From positions 6,014,001 to 6,078,000 of the forward strand of contig NZ_CP032155.1 of assembly GCF_008329905.1 (NCBI RefSeq): DNA of 64,000 nt, read 5' to 3'. Each line of letters begins with the position of its first letter. The first letter of the stretch is position 1. Below are positions 30,962-39,443 of the stretch, one piece after another. The notes under the pieces are model-generated. The model saw only the letters and a program-made list of their open reading frames with translations, did no database searches and was not told where the DNA came from. This DNA is from Mycobacterium sp. ELW1 (GTDB taxonomy: Bacteria > Actinomycetota > Actinomycetes > Mycobacteriales > Mycobacteriaceae). The position numbers and the translations under genes were made by a program.

Positions 30962-30982
30962 CATTACGATCTTAACGTAATG
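30962..30982. promoter_or_regulatory. Palindromic operator overlapping the tetR start
   Basis: CATTACG-N7-CGTAATG forms 7-bp perfect arms in the 58-bp gap between the divergent sulfotransferase and tetR genes. The right arm contains the tetR ATG (30980), so repressor binding would block its own transcript directly and probably that of the sulfotransferase operon. Confidence 0.65.
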
Positions 30983-31576
30983 GAGTCAACGAAGAAGGCC
31001 GTCCGTCGGCCCCGTCAAGGTCGGCCCCGGGACAGTCGAATCGACGACGCCGTCCTGCGCGCGACCGTTGAGCTGCTCGACGAGATCGGCTACTCCCGGT
31101 TGACCATTCCGCTGGTCGCCGCCCGCGCCGGTGCCACACCGCCCGCGGTGTACCGACGATTTCCGACAAAGGTGGAGCTGGTCTACGAAGCCGTGTTCCC
31201 CACGCCGCCCGAGGCTGAGCTGCCGTTGGCCGGCGACGTGGAGATCGCGATTCGCGGACTGTTGATGGCCAGCATCGAGCTGTTCAGCAGCCCGGCCGTA
31301 CACACCGCGATCTCCGGTCTGATGGCCGAGCTGCCTGCCGAACCGGGCCTCTCGGCGCGCCTGCTCGGCCGGCTGCAGGGCAGTACCTACGTTCGGTTGC
31401 AAGAGTTCCTGGATGCGGCCGCTGCCGAAGGACGCGCGGCCCCCGACATCGACGCCCGCATCCTCCTGGACACGATCGGCGGCACTGTGATGATGGCGTT
31501 GGCCAATGAGCGAACTCTCGACCGGCGATGGGTGGACCAGACGACATCGCTGATCGTCACGGGACTGGCGCGATGA
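30980..31576 (+). CDS. TetR-family transcriptional regulator
   Basis: A 198-residue repressor starting MESTKKAVRRPRQGRPRDSR. The N-terminal basic arm is followed by a helix-turn-helix (LTIPLVAARAGATPPAVYRRFPTKVELVYEAVF, about residues 40-72) and a helical C-terminal domain with TIGGTVMMALANERTLDRRWV. The start codon lies in a palindrome, indicating autoregulation. It overlaps the following LLM gene by 4 bp (ATGA) and faces the sulfotransferase/DUF1214 operon, so it likely controls all four genes. The ligand is unknown. Confidence 0.88.
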   Translation: MESTKKAVRRPRQGRPRDSRIDDAVLRATVELLDEIGYSRLTIPLVAARAGATPPAVYRRFPTKVELVYEAVFPTPPEAELPLAGDVEIAIRGLLMASIELFSSPAVHTAISGLMAELPAEPGLSARLLGRLQGSTYVRLQEFLDAAAAEGRAAPDIDARILLDTIGGTVMMALANERTLDRRWVDQTTSLIVTGLAR

Positions 31577-32607
31577 CACTGCAATTGGTCACCTCAGCCC
31601 CCGCGGCGATGGGTCCCGGGGAGATCGGTCCCTGGGCGGCCCGTGCGGAACGGCTCGGGTTCGACGTCGTGCACATCTCGGAGACCATCCACGACCCGTT
31701 CACTGTCGCCGCGCTCGCTCTGCAGCACACCGAGCGCGTGACGGTGCGGACCAGCATGGTGCTCGCCTTTCCGCGCAGCCCGATGATCACCGCCTACGCG
31801 GCCTGGGATCTGTCGAAGTTCTCCGGCGGCCGGTTTCAGCTCGGCATCGCCTCGCAGGTGCGCGGCAACATCGTCGGCCGGTTCTCGGCGCAGTGGTCCG
31901 AGCCGGTCGCCCGCCTCGCCGACTACATCCGCTCGCTTCGAGCGATCTTCACCTCGTTCCAGACCGGTGCAAAGCTGGATTATGTTGGGCCACATTACCG
32001 ATTCGAACGTCTGCAGCCCTACTTCAACCCGGGGCCGCTCGAACATCCCGCACCGCAGATCTGGACCGGAGCGGTGAACGCCAGAATGTGTGCAATGGCA
32101 GGGGAATTGGCGGACGGCTTCGTATGTCATCCGACGAACTCGCATCCCACGGTGCTGAGATCGCGCACCCTTCCTGCACTTGCCGAGGGGGCGTCGCGAG
32201 CCGGTCGAACCCTGGCCGACCTTGCGGTCGTCGCGAACCCACACGTCATGACTGCGGCCACCCGCGACGCCGTCGACACGCTCCGTGACCAACGCCGTTC
32301 GGAGCTGGCTTTCCTGTACAGCACCCCGGCCTACCGCAGGCAGCTGGAGGACTTCGGCCTTGCCGACGTCGGTGCGGCCCTCTCCGCGATGGCGCAGCGC
32401 TCCGAATGGGATTCTCTACCAAGCGTTCTCACTGATGAGGTGATGGAACGGCTGGTACCGCAGGGCACCTACGAGGAGATTCCCGACGTGCTCGCCCAGT
32501 GGTATTCGGGCCTGTGCAGCGGTATCAACCTGCCGGTGCCGGCCGATGAAGCCGACGACGACCTGTTCGCCGGTGTGCTCCAGGCCTGCCGGCAGATCTC
32601 CGGCTAG
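31573..32607 (+). CDS. LLM-class F420-dependent oxidoreductase (TIGR03617-like)
   Basis: A 344-residue luciferase-like oxidoreductase translationally coupled to the upstream tetR. Typical features are GFDVVHISETIHDPFTVAALAL, RTSMVLAFPRSPMITAYAAWDL, SGGRFQLGIASQVRGNIVGRF (about residues 84-104) and APQIWTGAVNARMCAMAGELADGF. Such proteins usually use F420H2, or flavin, to reduce small organic substrates. Regulation with the divergent sulfotransferase operon suggests a shared pathway. Its last 4 bp overlap the stop of the convergent patatin gene. Confidence 0.85.
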   Translation: MTLQLVTSAPAAMGPGEIGPWAARAERLGFDVVHISETIHDPFTVAALALQHTERVTVRTSMVLAFPRSPMITAYAAWDLSKFSGGRFQLGIASQVRGNIVGRFSAQWSEPVARLADYIRSLRAIFTSFQTGAKLDYVGPHYRFERLQPYFNPGPLEHPAPQIWTGAVNARMCAMAGELADGFVCHPTNSHPTVLRSRTLPALAEGASRAGRTLADLAVVANPHVMTAATRDAVDTLRDQRRSELAFLYSTPAYRRQLEDFGLADVGAALSAMAQRSEWDSLPSVLTDEVMERLVPQGTYEEIPDVLAQWYSGLCSGINLPVPADEADDDLFAGVLQACRQISG

Positions 32608-33614
32608 GTGCGGAACCGTTCGAGGTAAGCCCGCTCATCCCAGGTCGACAGGAATGTCGTGGCCGCGTCGTAGCCCTCGGTGTAGAGGGCGTCGACCTGC
32701 CGCTGCTTGATCTCGAAATCCAGCACACCGACCTCGGCCGCATCCACCCGGATGGTCCTGGCGCTGACCCAGGGCAGGTTGAGGTAGGCCTGGTCGCGCC
32801 CGACGAGGATCGTGGTGATCACGTCCTCCAGCAGGCTCGGACCGCCGAACAGCCGCAGCGGGGCCAACGCCGGGATCACCTTGCGATTGTTTTCGGGCAG
32901 GTCGGGCAGCAGCGTCACACCGAGCGTCGGCCACCGGGGTTTCTTCCCGTCGCAGCGGTCCAGCGAGTCGATCGGGTAGTTCGACAGCAGCCCGCCGTCG
33001 ACGAGGGTCGACTCCCGGCCCGTCGCGCTGGTGAGGGTCACCGGGCGGAAGACGAACGGAATCGACATCGACGCGCGCACCGCGTCGGCGACCGGTTGCT
33101 CGTCCGGGTCGAGGCCGTAGAGCCGGTGGTAGTCCCACGGCAGGCGGACCAACTGGCCCGTCGTCACGTCGGCCGCGGTCACCACCAGCCGATAGCGCTG
33201 TTCCGGGGGCAGCTCGTCGTCGTCCAGCTTCAGGTCACCGAAGGTGCTGACGCCGAGATCGAGGAGTTGACGGGCGATGAAATCGTGCGCGTAGTCGCCC
33301 CGGTAGATGCCGGTGCCTTGCAGGATCGCCCATCCCGCGCCGAGCAGCGGCACCCGCTCGACCGGGCCCGGGTCCAAGAACTTGCGGTAGTCGATGCTCA
33401 GGGTGAGATCCCGGACATCATCGGGGGTCAGCTGGTCGTTCTTGGCGGCGGCCGCCACGATGGAGCCGACGATCGACCCGGCGGACGAGCCGGCGACGCG
33501 GTGGGCCCGATAGCCGGCCTCCATCAGCCTGACGACGGCACCGGCCAGGCCGATACCTTTCACACCGCCGCCGGCCAGCACCAGGTCGATGGGCTTGGTC
33601 ACGGTGGGGGCCAT
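32604..33614 (-). CDS. Patatin-like phospholipase
   Basis: A 336-residue serine lipid hydrolase. It has the oxyanion motif AGGGVKGIG (about residues 14-22), the nucleophile elbow GSSAGS (Ser45) and the DGGLLSNYP dyad aspartate. Patatin enzymes use a Ser-Asp dyad to cleave acyl esters of phospholipids. There is no signal peptide or membrane helix, so it is probably cytosolic. It is convergent with the LLM gene. A hydrophobic strand follows the oxyanion motif, as usual. Confidence 0.88.
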   Translation of the reverse strand: MAPTVTKPIDLVLAGGGVKGIGLAGAVVRLMEAGYRAHRVAGSSAGSIVGSIVAAAAKNDQLTPDDVRDLTLSIDYRKFLDPGPVERVPLLGAGWAILQGTGIYRGDYAHDFIARQLLDLGVSTFGDLKLDDDELPPEQRYRLVVTAADVTTGQLVRLPWDYHRLYGLDPDEQPVADAVRASMSIPFVFRPVTLTSATGRESTLVDGGLLSNYPIDSLDRCDGKKPRWPTLGVTLLPDLPENNRKVIPALAPLRLFGGPSLLEDVITTILVGRDQAYLNLPWVSARTIRVDAAEVGVLDFEIKQRQVDALYTEGYDAATTFLSTWDERAYLERFRT

Positions 33615-33637
33615 CGCCCCATGCTAGGAGCGGCCCG

Positions 33638-33886
33638 CTACCCGGCGTGGTTCCACTGGTGATGGTGGTGCTCGGCGGAGCCGGGCACCGGCTGGTTGTG
33701 CTGGCCGGGGAAGGTCTGGTGGTGGCCGGGCTGGTTCAGGTGCGACCCGCCAGTGACGGAACCGACGGAACCGAAGGAGCCGCTGTCGGCGAGGGCGTCG
33801 GCGGCGGAGCCAAAGGCGAACAGCGCGGAACCCGCGGCCAAGGCGCTTCCGGCGGCGAATCGCTTCATCCAGGTCATGGTGGTCAT
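33638..33886 (-). CDS. Small His-rich exported protein, paralogue B
   Basis: An 82-residue protein beginning MTTMTWMKRFAAGSALAAGS, with GGAG about ten bases upstream. The signal peptide (FAAGSALAAGSALFAFGSAA) likely ends at DALA-DS. The mature part is rich in Gly, Ser, His, Gln and Pro (HLNQPGHHQTFPGQHNQP) and ends EHHHHQWNHAG, matching the HHHHQWN tail of the paralogue at 28125-28367. The 3' DNA is also similar between copies. No cysteines are present. It may bind transition metals in the cell wall, by inference only. It lies 24 bp after the patatin start on the same strand. Confidence 0.72.
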   Translation of the reverse strand: MTTMTWMKRFAAGSALAAGSALFAFGSAADALADSGSFGSVGSVTGGSHLNQPGHHQTFPGQHNQPVPGSAEHHHHQWNHAG

Positions 33887-33973
33887 GTCAGATTTCTCCG
33901 TCGTCGTCGACTGTGATTGGTTTCGGCCTTTGCGTCTCGCCAGTGCCTAAACGGTCTCGCATCGCAGGTGCCG

Positions 33974-34033
33974 CTGTCTGTCGGGCAGCCGGCGGATGGT
34001 CGGGGGAATAAGTTGTCCCCCGATCAGCGGACA
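33974..34033. promoter_or_regulatory. Upstream element shared with the first His-rich gene (copy B)
   Basis: CTGTCTGTCGGG (33974-33985) and TGTCC-N10-GGACA (34014-34033, central CCGATCAG) repeat the arrangement at 28437-28497. A GGGGGA...TCCCCC inverted repeat (34002-34021) overlaps the second block. The element lies 128 bp before the His-rich gene and could also serve the rightward gene at 34158. Confidence 0.5.
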
Positions 34034-34157
34034 CCGCTCAATTTCTGCCAACCGGCGATCATCTGCTGCCAGTGGAATTACTGCGCCCTAACGCGGCGTT
34101 AACACAGTCAGCGCACCGGAAACCCCCACTGACGGGCGCAGAGGAAGAGGGAAAGAC

Positions 34158-34325
34158 ATGAAGAAGTACGCAATCACCACAGCGATCGCAGGCGCGATGA
34201 CCGCAGCCGTTCTCGGCCTCGCCGGACCCGCCCAGGCAGACCTCGGTCACAACGACTGGGTCAACAACATGGGCCCGACGGCGACCGCGCCCCATGTAGA
34301 CACAACCGTGCATGGAAGTCGTTGA
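34158..34325 (+). CDS. Very small exported protein (55 aa)
   Basis: ATG 34158 is preceded by a purine-rich GAGGAAGAGG ribosome-binding region. The product MKKYAITTAIAGAMTAAVLG has a classical signal peptide with cleavage after AQA, leaving a mature peptide of about 29 residues (DLGHNDWVNNMGP...). No domain is recognised. A strong terminator directly follows, so it is a single-gene transcript. Confidence 0.7.
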   Translation: MKKYAITTAIAGAMTAAVLGLAGPAQADLGHNDWVNNMGPTATAPHVDTTVHGSR

Positions 34326-34344
34326 TCGACAACGAACTCCATGG

Positions 34345-34371
34345 GAGGGGCACCCGAATCGGGTGCCCCTC
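34345..34371. terminator. Intrinsic terminator between the small exported gene and hrpA
   Basis: Perfect 13-bp arms GAGGGGCACCCGA / TCGGGTGCCCCTC around a single A form a compact GC-rich hairpin followed by TTTCGTT. It lies between two convergent genes and can serve the rightward gene, and in reverse the hrpA transcript. Confidence 0.85.
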
Positions 34372-34379
34372 TTTCGTTG

Positions 34380-37300
34380 TCATGCCAGAATCGCGTCGAT
34401 CGCGCGGTAGATCCGTTGCTCACTGACCGGCCGGGGGGTGCCCAGCTGCTGGGCCCACAGGCTGACCCGCAACTCTTCTATCTGCCAACCGATCTCGCGA
34501 ACGTCGGAGGCAGCTGCGCGGGTGGGCGAGAGCGCATGCAGCAGTTCGGCATAGGCGTCTTCGACGGCGTGCACACGCAGCATGCGCTCGCGGTCGGCCT
34601 GCGGCGCTTGGGCCAGCCGGTCCAGTCGGCGGACGATCGCCGTCAGATAGCGGGTCAGATCGACCAGGCGCGCGGCCCCGGTGCTGGTGACGAAGGGCGT
34701 GGCGACCAAACCAGCCAGCTGTGCGCGGATGTCGGCGACGGCATCGGCCTGCGTCGCCGGCGGATTGTCGGGAAGTGCGAGATGCACCTCCTGCAAAGCG
34801 GTCAGCACCTTCTGCACCCTGGTCACGACTTCGCGCGTGGTCGACGGCAGCGCCTCGGAGACCCGGTCCCGCCGTGCGGCGAAATCTGCTCTGGTCCATA
34901 CCGGTGTGACGGCCAGGACATCCACGGCGGCGTCAGCGCAGTCGTCCAGCAGCGCGGTCAGCGACCCATCGGGGTTGGCGCCCAACACCAGCCGGGTGCG
35001 CGGGTCCAACCCCTTCTCCACCGCCTTCACCGGAGACGGCACCGCCAACCGCAGCAGCCGCCTGGTGCCCCCGCGCATCGCGGCCTCGCGTTCGGCCTCG
35101 GTGGCGAAGACCCGCACGTCGACGCCCTTGCCGGCGTCCACCAACGCGGGGTAGCCGCGGACGATGTGGCCACCGACCGTGCGTTCGACGCTGCGCGGCA
35201 ACTCCTCGATGTCATCCGGCCACGCACGCAGGCCCGTTCGTTCCCAGTCTCCGGCCACCGCCTCGGCCACCGCCTTGCGCGCGGAACCGGCCAGCTGACG
35301 CTGCAACACATCGAGGTCTTTACCGCGGGCCACCTCGGTGCCGTCCGGTCCTTCGACGGCGAACGTCACCCGAAGGTGAGCAGGCAGCTTGTCGAGATCG
35401 AACGCGGCGATCGGCACCAGAATGCCGGTGCGCCGGTGTAATTCACGCTGCAGAGCTTCCAGCAGCGGTTCACTTCCGACCTGGCCGATTCCCGGGTCGC
35501 TGCGCTCCTGCCCGCCGATGATATCGGCCAGTACCGCCCGTGCCGTGTCGGGGGCGGGAACGAAGTTGCGCCGCAGGTCTTTCGGCAGCGACCGGATCAG
35601 CGCGGTAACCAGTTCCTCGCGCAGCGCGGGTACCTGCCAGCCGAATTCGTCGCCACCGAGGCGGGCGAGCACCTCGACCGGTATGTGCACGGTGACACCG
35701 TCGTCGGCGGCACCGGGCTCGAACCGGTAGGTCAGCGGCAGGGACAAATCCCCGGCCTGCCAGTTGTCCGGCCGTTCGGCGTCCTCGTCGTCGACACGCA
35801 ACAGGTCGTCGCGCGTGAACGTCAGCAGATCCGGGGTGCGATGCCGCTGCTTCTTCCACCAACCGTCGAAATGGCGGGCGGAGACCACCTGGGGCGGAAT
35901 CCTGCTGTCGAACCAGGCGTAGATCTCGTCGTCACCGACGAGCATGTCGCGCCGGCGGGCGCGCTCTTCCAGCTCGGCCAATTCGGTTCGCAGCCGTGCA
36001 TTGTCGGCGACGAAGTGGTGCCGGGTCTGCCACTCCCCCTGCACCAGCGCGTGCTGGATGAACAGCTCGCGGGACACCACCGGATCGACGGTGGCATATC
36101 CCACGCGTCGGCGCGGAACGAGCGGAAGTCCGTAGAGCGTGACTCGTTCGAAGGCCATCACCGCACCGCGCTTGGCGTCCCAGTGCGGTTCGCTGAAGCT
36201 GCGCTGCACCAGGTGTCCGGCCACCCGCTCGACCATCTCGGGTTCGACGCGGGCAGCGATGCGTCCATACAGCCGACTGGTCTCCACCAGGTCGGCCACC
36301 ACGAGCCAGCGCGGCGGGCGCTTGGTCAACACCGATCCCGGAGCCAGTACGAACCGGGTGTTGCGCGCACCGGTGTACTCCCGCGAATCCCCTTCCCGCA
36401 GGCCGATATGCGAGAGCAACCCGGCAACGAGGGCAGCATGCAGACGCGCCGGGTCGGCCGGTTCCGGATCGTCGGATTCCCGAATGCCGATGTCTCGGGC
36501 GATGCTGCGCAGTTGCCCGGTCAGGTCCTGCCACTCCCGGATCCGCAGGTAGTGCAGGAACTCCTCGCGACACATGCGCCGGAACGCGCTGCCGGAACGG
36601 GCCTTCCGCTCGTCGCGCAGGTACTGCCAAAGGTTCAGGAAGGACACGAAGTCGGAGTGCTCGTCGGCGAACCGGGCGTGTTTCTGCCGCGCCGCCTCCT
36701 CCCGCTCGGTCGGCCGCTCGCGCGGGTCGGGAATCGACAACGCCGCGGCCAGCACCAGGACTTCGCGCACGCATCCCTCGGTGTCGGCCTGCACGATCAT
36801 CCGTGCGAGCCGCGGATCGACCGGCAGTTGCGCCAGCCGGCGACCCACATCGGTGATCGCTCCGGTGGCGTCGAACGCACCGAGCTCCTGCAGCAGCTGC
36901 ACGCCGTCGCGGATGCTGCGTTGCTCGGGCGGGTCCAGGAACGGGAAGCTTTCGATCTCGCCGAGCTGCAGCGCCGCCATCTGCAAGATCACCGCAGCGA
37001 GGTTGGTGCGCAGAATCTCCGGGTCGGTGTAGCGCGGCCGGGACGCGAAATCCTCTTCGGAATACAGCCGGATACACACCCCGGGCGCGGTGCGACCGGA
37101 CCGCCCGGCCCGTTGCGCGGCCGAGGCCTGGGAGATCGGTTCGATCGGCAACCGCTGCACCTTCGTGCGCCTGCTGTAGCGGGAGATCCGCGCCGTGCCG
37201 GGGTCAACGACATACCGGACGCCCGGCACGGTCAGCGATGTCTCGGCGACGTTGGTGGCCAAGATGATTCGTCTGCCGGTCCGCGGCGGCTGAAACACCC

Positions 37301-38333
37301 GCTGCTGCTCGGCGGTGGGCAGCCGCGCGTACAGGGGCAGCACCTCGGTGTTCGAATCGACGATGCGGCTCAACGCATCATTGGTGTCCCGGATTTCCCG
37401 CTCCCCGGACAGGAACACCAACACGTCGCCGGGCGGCTCCGCCTCCAGCTCGCGAACCGCGTCGACGATCGCCTCGGTCTGATCGCGAATCTCGGTGCGC
37501 ACGATCTCGTGGTCGGGATCGTCGGGATCGTCCGAATCATCAACCGGGACCGGAACTTCCAGAGGCCGATAGCGGATCTCCACCGGGTAGGTCCGGCCGG
37601 ACACCTCGACGATCGGAGCTCCATTGAAGTGTGCCGCGAACCGCTCCGGTTCGATCGTCGCCGAGGTGACGATCAGCTTGAGATCGGGCCTGCGAGGCAG
37701 CAATTCGCGAAGGTAGCCCAGCAGGAAGTCGATGTTGAGGCTGCGCTCGTGCGCTTCATCGAGGATGAGGGTGTCATAGCGCAGCAGGCGACGGTCGCGC
37801 TGGATCTCGGCGAGCAGGATTCCGTCGGTCATCAGTTTGACCAGAGTGCGGTCGCTGGCCTGGTCGGTGAAGCGGACGGTGTAGCCGATCGTCTCCCCCA
37901 GCGGGGTGCCGACCTCGTCGGCGATGCGCTGAGCCACCGTGCGCGCGGCCAGCCGGCGCGGCTGGGTGTGGCCGATGGTTCCGCGGATTCCGCGGCCGAG
38001 CTCCAGACAGATCTTGGGCAGCTGGGTGGTCTTGCCCGACCCTGTCTCACCCGCGATCACAACCACCTGGTTGTCGGTGATGGCTCGGGCGATCTCGTCC
38101 CGGTGTTCGCTGACCGGCAGATCCGGATAGGTGATCACCGGTACGGCCGCTTCCCGGGTCGCGACCAACGCCTCGGCGGCCGCAACCTGGTCGGCGATCT
38201 TCCTCAGGGTCTCCGCCGACACCTCGCCGCGCAGCGATTTCAGCCGCCGCCCCAACCGGCCCGCGTCACGAAAGGTCACGCCGTCGAGGCGGGCGCGCAG
38301 CTGACGCACCTGCTCAGCGGAGACCTCGGACAC
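34380..38333 (-). CDS. hrpA: ATP-dependent DEAH-box RNA helicase HrpA
   Basis: A 1317-residue helicase, about the size of E. coli HrpA. Near residue 79 comes Walker A GETGSGKTTQ, then QPRRLAA, the DEAHERS motif, the SAT motif TSATIE, and motif VI QRAGRSGRTAPG. The rest is the HA2/OB-fold region and the long HrpA-specific C-terminal domain. HrpA acts on mRNA and stalled ribosomes in E. coli. A GTG at 38333 (VSEVSAEQVRQ) is chosen as the start; GTG 38342 is possible. Long upstream extension of the frame is non-coding shadow over two rightward genes. Confidence 0.92.
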   Translation of the reverse strand: MSEVSAEQVRQLRARLDGVTFRDAGRLGRRLKSLRGEVSAETLRKIADQVAAAEALVATREAAVPVITYPDLPVSEHRDEIARAITDNQVVVIAGETGSGKTTQLPKICLELGRGIRGTIGHTQPRRLAARTVAQRIADEVGTPLGETIGYTVRFTDQASDRTLVKLMTDGILLAEIQRDRRLLRYDTLILDEAHERSLNIDFLLGYLRELLPRRPDLKLIVTSATIEPERFAAHFNGAPIVEVSGRTYPVEIRYRPLEVPVPVDDSDDPDDPDHEIVRTEIRDQTEAIVDAVRELEAEPPGDVLVFLSGEREIRDTNDALSRIVDSNTEVLPLYARLPTAEQQRVFQPPRTGRRIILATNVAETSLTVPGVRYVVDPGTARISRYSRRTKVQRLPIEPISQASAAQRAGRSGRTAPGVCIRLYSEEDFASRPRYTDPEILRTNLAAVILQMAALQLGEIESFPFLDPPEQRSIRDGVQLLQELGAFDATGAITDVGRRLAQLPVDPRLARMIVQADTEGCVREVLVLAAALSIPDPRERPTEREEAARQKHARFADEHSDFVSFLNLWQYLRDERKARSGSAFRRMCREEFLHYLRIREWQDLTGQLRSIARDIGIRESDDPEPADPARLHAALVAGLLSHIGLREGDSREYTGARNTRFVLAPGSVLTKRPPRWLVVADLVETSRLYGRIAARVEPEMVERVAGHLVQRSFSEPHWDAKRGAVMAFERVTLYGLPLVPRRRVGYATVDPVVSRELFIQHALVQGEWQTRHHFVADNARLRTELAELEERARRRDMLVGDDEIYAWFDSRIPPQVVSARHFDGWWKKQRHRTPDLLTFTRDDLLRVDDEDAERPDNWQAGDLSLPLTYRFEPGAADDGVTVHIPVEVLARLGGDEFGWQVPALREELVTALIRSLPKDLRRNFVPAPDTARAVLADIIGGQERSDPGIGQVGSEPLLEALQRELHRRTGILVPIAAFDLDKLPAHLRVTFAVEGPDGTEVARGKDLDVLQRQLAGSARKAVAEAVAGDWERTGLRAWPDDIEELPRSVERTVGGHIVRGYPALVDAGKGVDVRVFATEAEREAAMRGGTRRLLRLAVPSPVKAVEKGLDPRTRLVLGANPDGSLTALLDDCADAAVDVLAVTPVWTRADFAARRDRVSEALPSTTREVVTRVQKVLTALQEVHLALPDNPPATQADAVADIRAQLAGLVATPFVTSTGAARLVDLTRYLTAIVRRLDRLAQAPQADRERMLRVHAVEDAYAELLHALSPTRAAASDVREIGWQIEELRVSLWAQQLGTPRPVSEQRIYRAIDAILA

Positions 38334-38394
38334 TGGCGCCACAATAGCGGCGAGCGCCGTCGGAGGCGTCCTGGTGTGCGTAGGCTCGACGGCG

Positions 38395-38538
38395 ATGACC
38401 ATTTGGATCGTCTTGGGTCTGCTGGTGGTGGGCCTGGGAATCGTGGCCAGCCAGTTGTTCCGGCTGAAGGACTGGCTGAACAGGCCGGCCCCGCCAAGCG
38501 AGCCGGCCGGCGAGCACCCGGATGAACCCGAGACGTGA
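38395..38538 (+). CDS. Small single-pass membrane protein (47 aa)
   Basis: ATG 38395 begins MTIWIVLGLLVVGLGIVASQ, one hydrophobic helix. A short basic segment (LFRLKDWLN) and an acidic, proline-rich tail (PPSEPAGEHPDEPET) follow. Its TGA overlaps the GTG of the next gene (GTGA), so the two are translated together. Function unknown. Confidence 0.65.
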   Translation: MTIWIVLGLLVVGLGIVASQLFRLKDWLNRPAPPSEPAGEHPDEPET

Positions 38539-39425
38539 GCGATCTGCCCGCCGGAGTGCGGGCGATGGCCGGTCGCGGCCCCCAGTGGGCGACGTGGGTC
38601 GACACACTGCCCCGCCTCACCCGTGACGTCGTCGCGCAGTGGCGGCTTCGGCCCGACGGCCTCGCCGCCCACGGACACTGCTCACTGGTGCTGCCGGTCC
38701 GCACCGCCGATGGCACGGCCGCGATCCTGAAGCTCGGCTTCCCCGACGACGAATCCGAACACGAGCACCTGGCGCTGCGCCGGTGGGGCGGCGAGGGCGC
38801 CGTCCGGTTGCTCAGCGCCGACCCGCACCGCCGGGCGATTCTCGCCGAACGGCTCGGCGACGACCTGACGGGAGTCGACGACGTCGAGGCCTGCCGGATC
38901 GTCGCCGGCCTGTATCGCCACGTACACGTCCCGGCGTTGCCCCAACTGCGGCCCCTGACGTTCTACCTCGACCGGTGGACCGCCGACCTGGCCGAGCTGC
39001 CGCGGGGCGCACCGATCCCGCACCGGCTGGTGGAACAGGCGCTGAGCCAGTGCGCGGACTTGACGGTCGACGCCGAGACAACGGCACGGGTCCTGCACTG
39101 CGATCTGCATTACGCGAACGTGCTCGCCGGGCCGCGTCAGCCGTGGCTGGTCATCGACCCCAAACCGGTCAACGGCGATCCGCACTACGAGATCGCCCCG
39201 ATGTTGTGGAACCGCTTCGACGAGTTGGCCGGCGATGTCCGAGGCGGAGTCCGCCGGCGGTTCTACACACTGGTCGACGCGGCGGGGTTCGACGAGGATC
39301 GGGCGCGGGCCTGGGTGGTGGTGCGCGCGGTGCTCACCGCCATGTGGGCGGTGCAGGACTCCGCAGCGCAGCAGCCGGGATGGCTGACGACCTGCATCGC
39401 CGTCGCCAAAGCCGTGCAGGACTGA
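38535..39425 (+). CDS. Aminoglycoside/hydroxyurea antibiotic resistance kinase-like (APH(6) family)
   Basis: A 296-residue protein with the small-molecule kinase fold. The Brenner-type catalytic loop is LHCDLHYANVLAG (about residues 191-203) and the metal site is VIDPKPVNGDPHYE. The N-lobe contains AAILKLGFPDDESEHE with the ATP-binding Lys. This pattern matches PF04655 streptomycin/hydroxyurea phosphotransferases. Actinobacterial chromosomes often carry such genes without clear resistance, so the natural substrate is uncertain. It is coupled to the small membrane protein upstream. Confidence 0.82.
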   Translation: MSDLPAGVRAMAGRGPQWATWVDTLPRLTRDVVAQWRLRPDGLAAHGHCSLVLPVRTADGTAAILKLGFPDDESEHEHLALRRWGGEGAVRLLSADPHRRAILAERLGDDLTGVDDVEACRIVAGLYRHVHVPALPQLRPLTFYLDRWTADLAELPRGAPIPHRLVEQALSQCADLTVDAETTARVLHCDLHYANVLAGPRQPWLVIDPKPVNGDPHYEIAPMLWNRFDELAGDVRGGVRRRFYTLVDAAGFDEDRARAWVVVRAVLTAMWAVQDSAAQQPGWLTTCIAVAKAVQD

Positions 39426-39443
39426 AACACCAAGCACGAGAAG

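Noticed and set aside
35685..38525. 946-codon open frame opposite hrpA
   Set aside because: Shadow of hrpA; low-complexity Arg/Gly/His-rich translation without domains.
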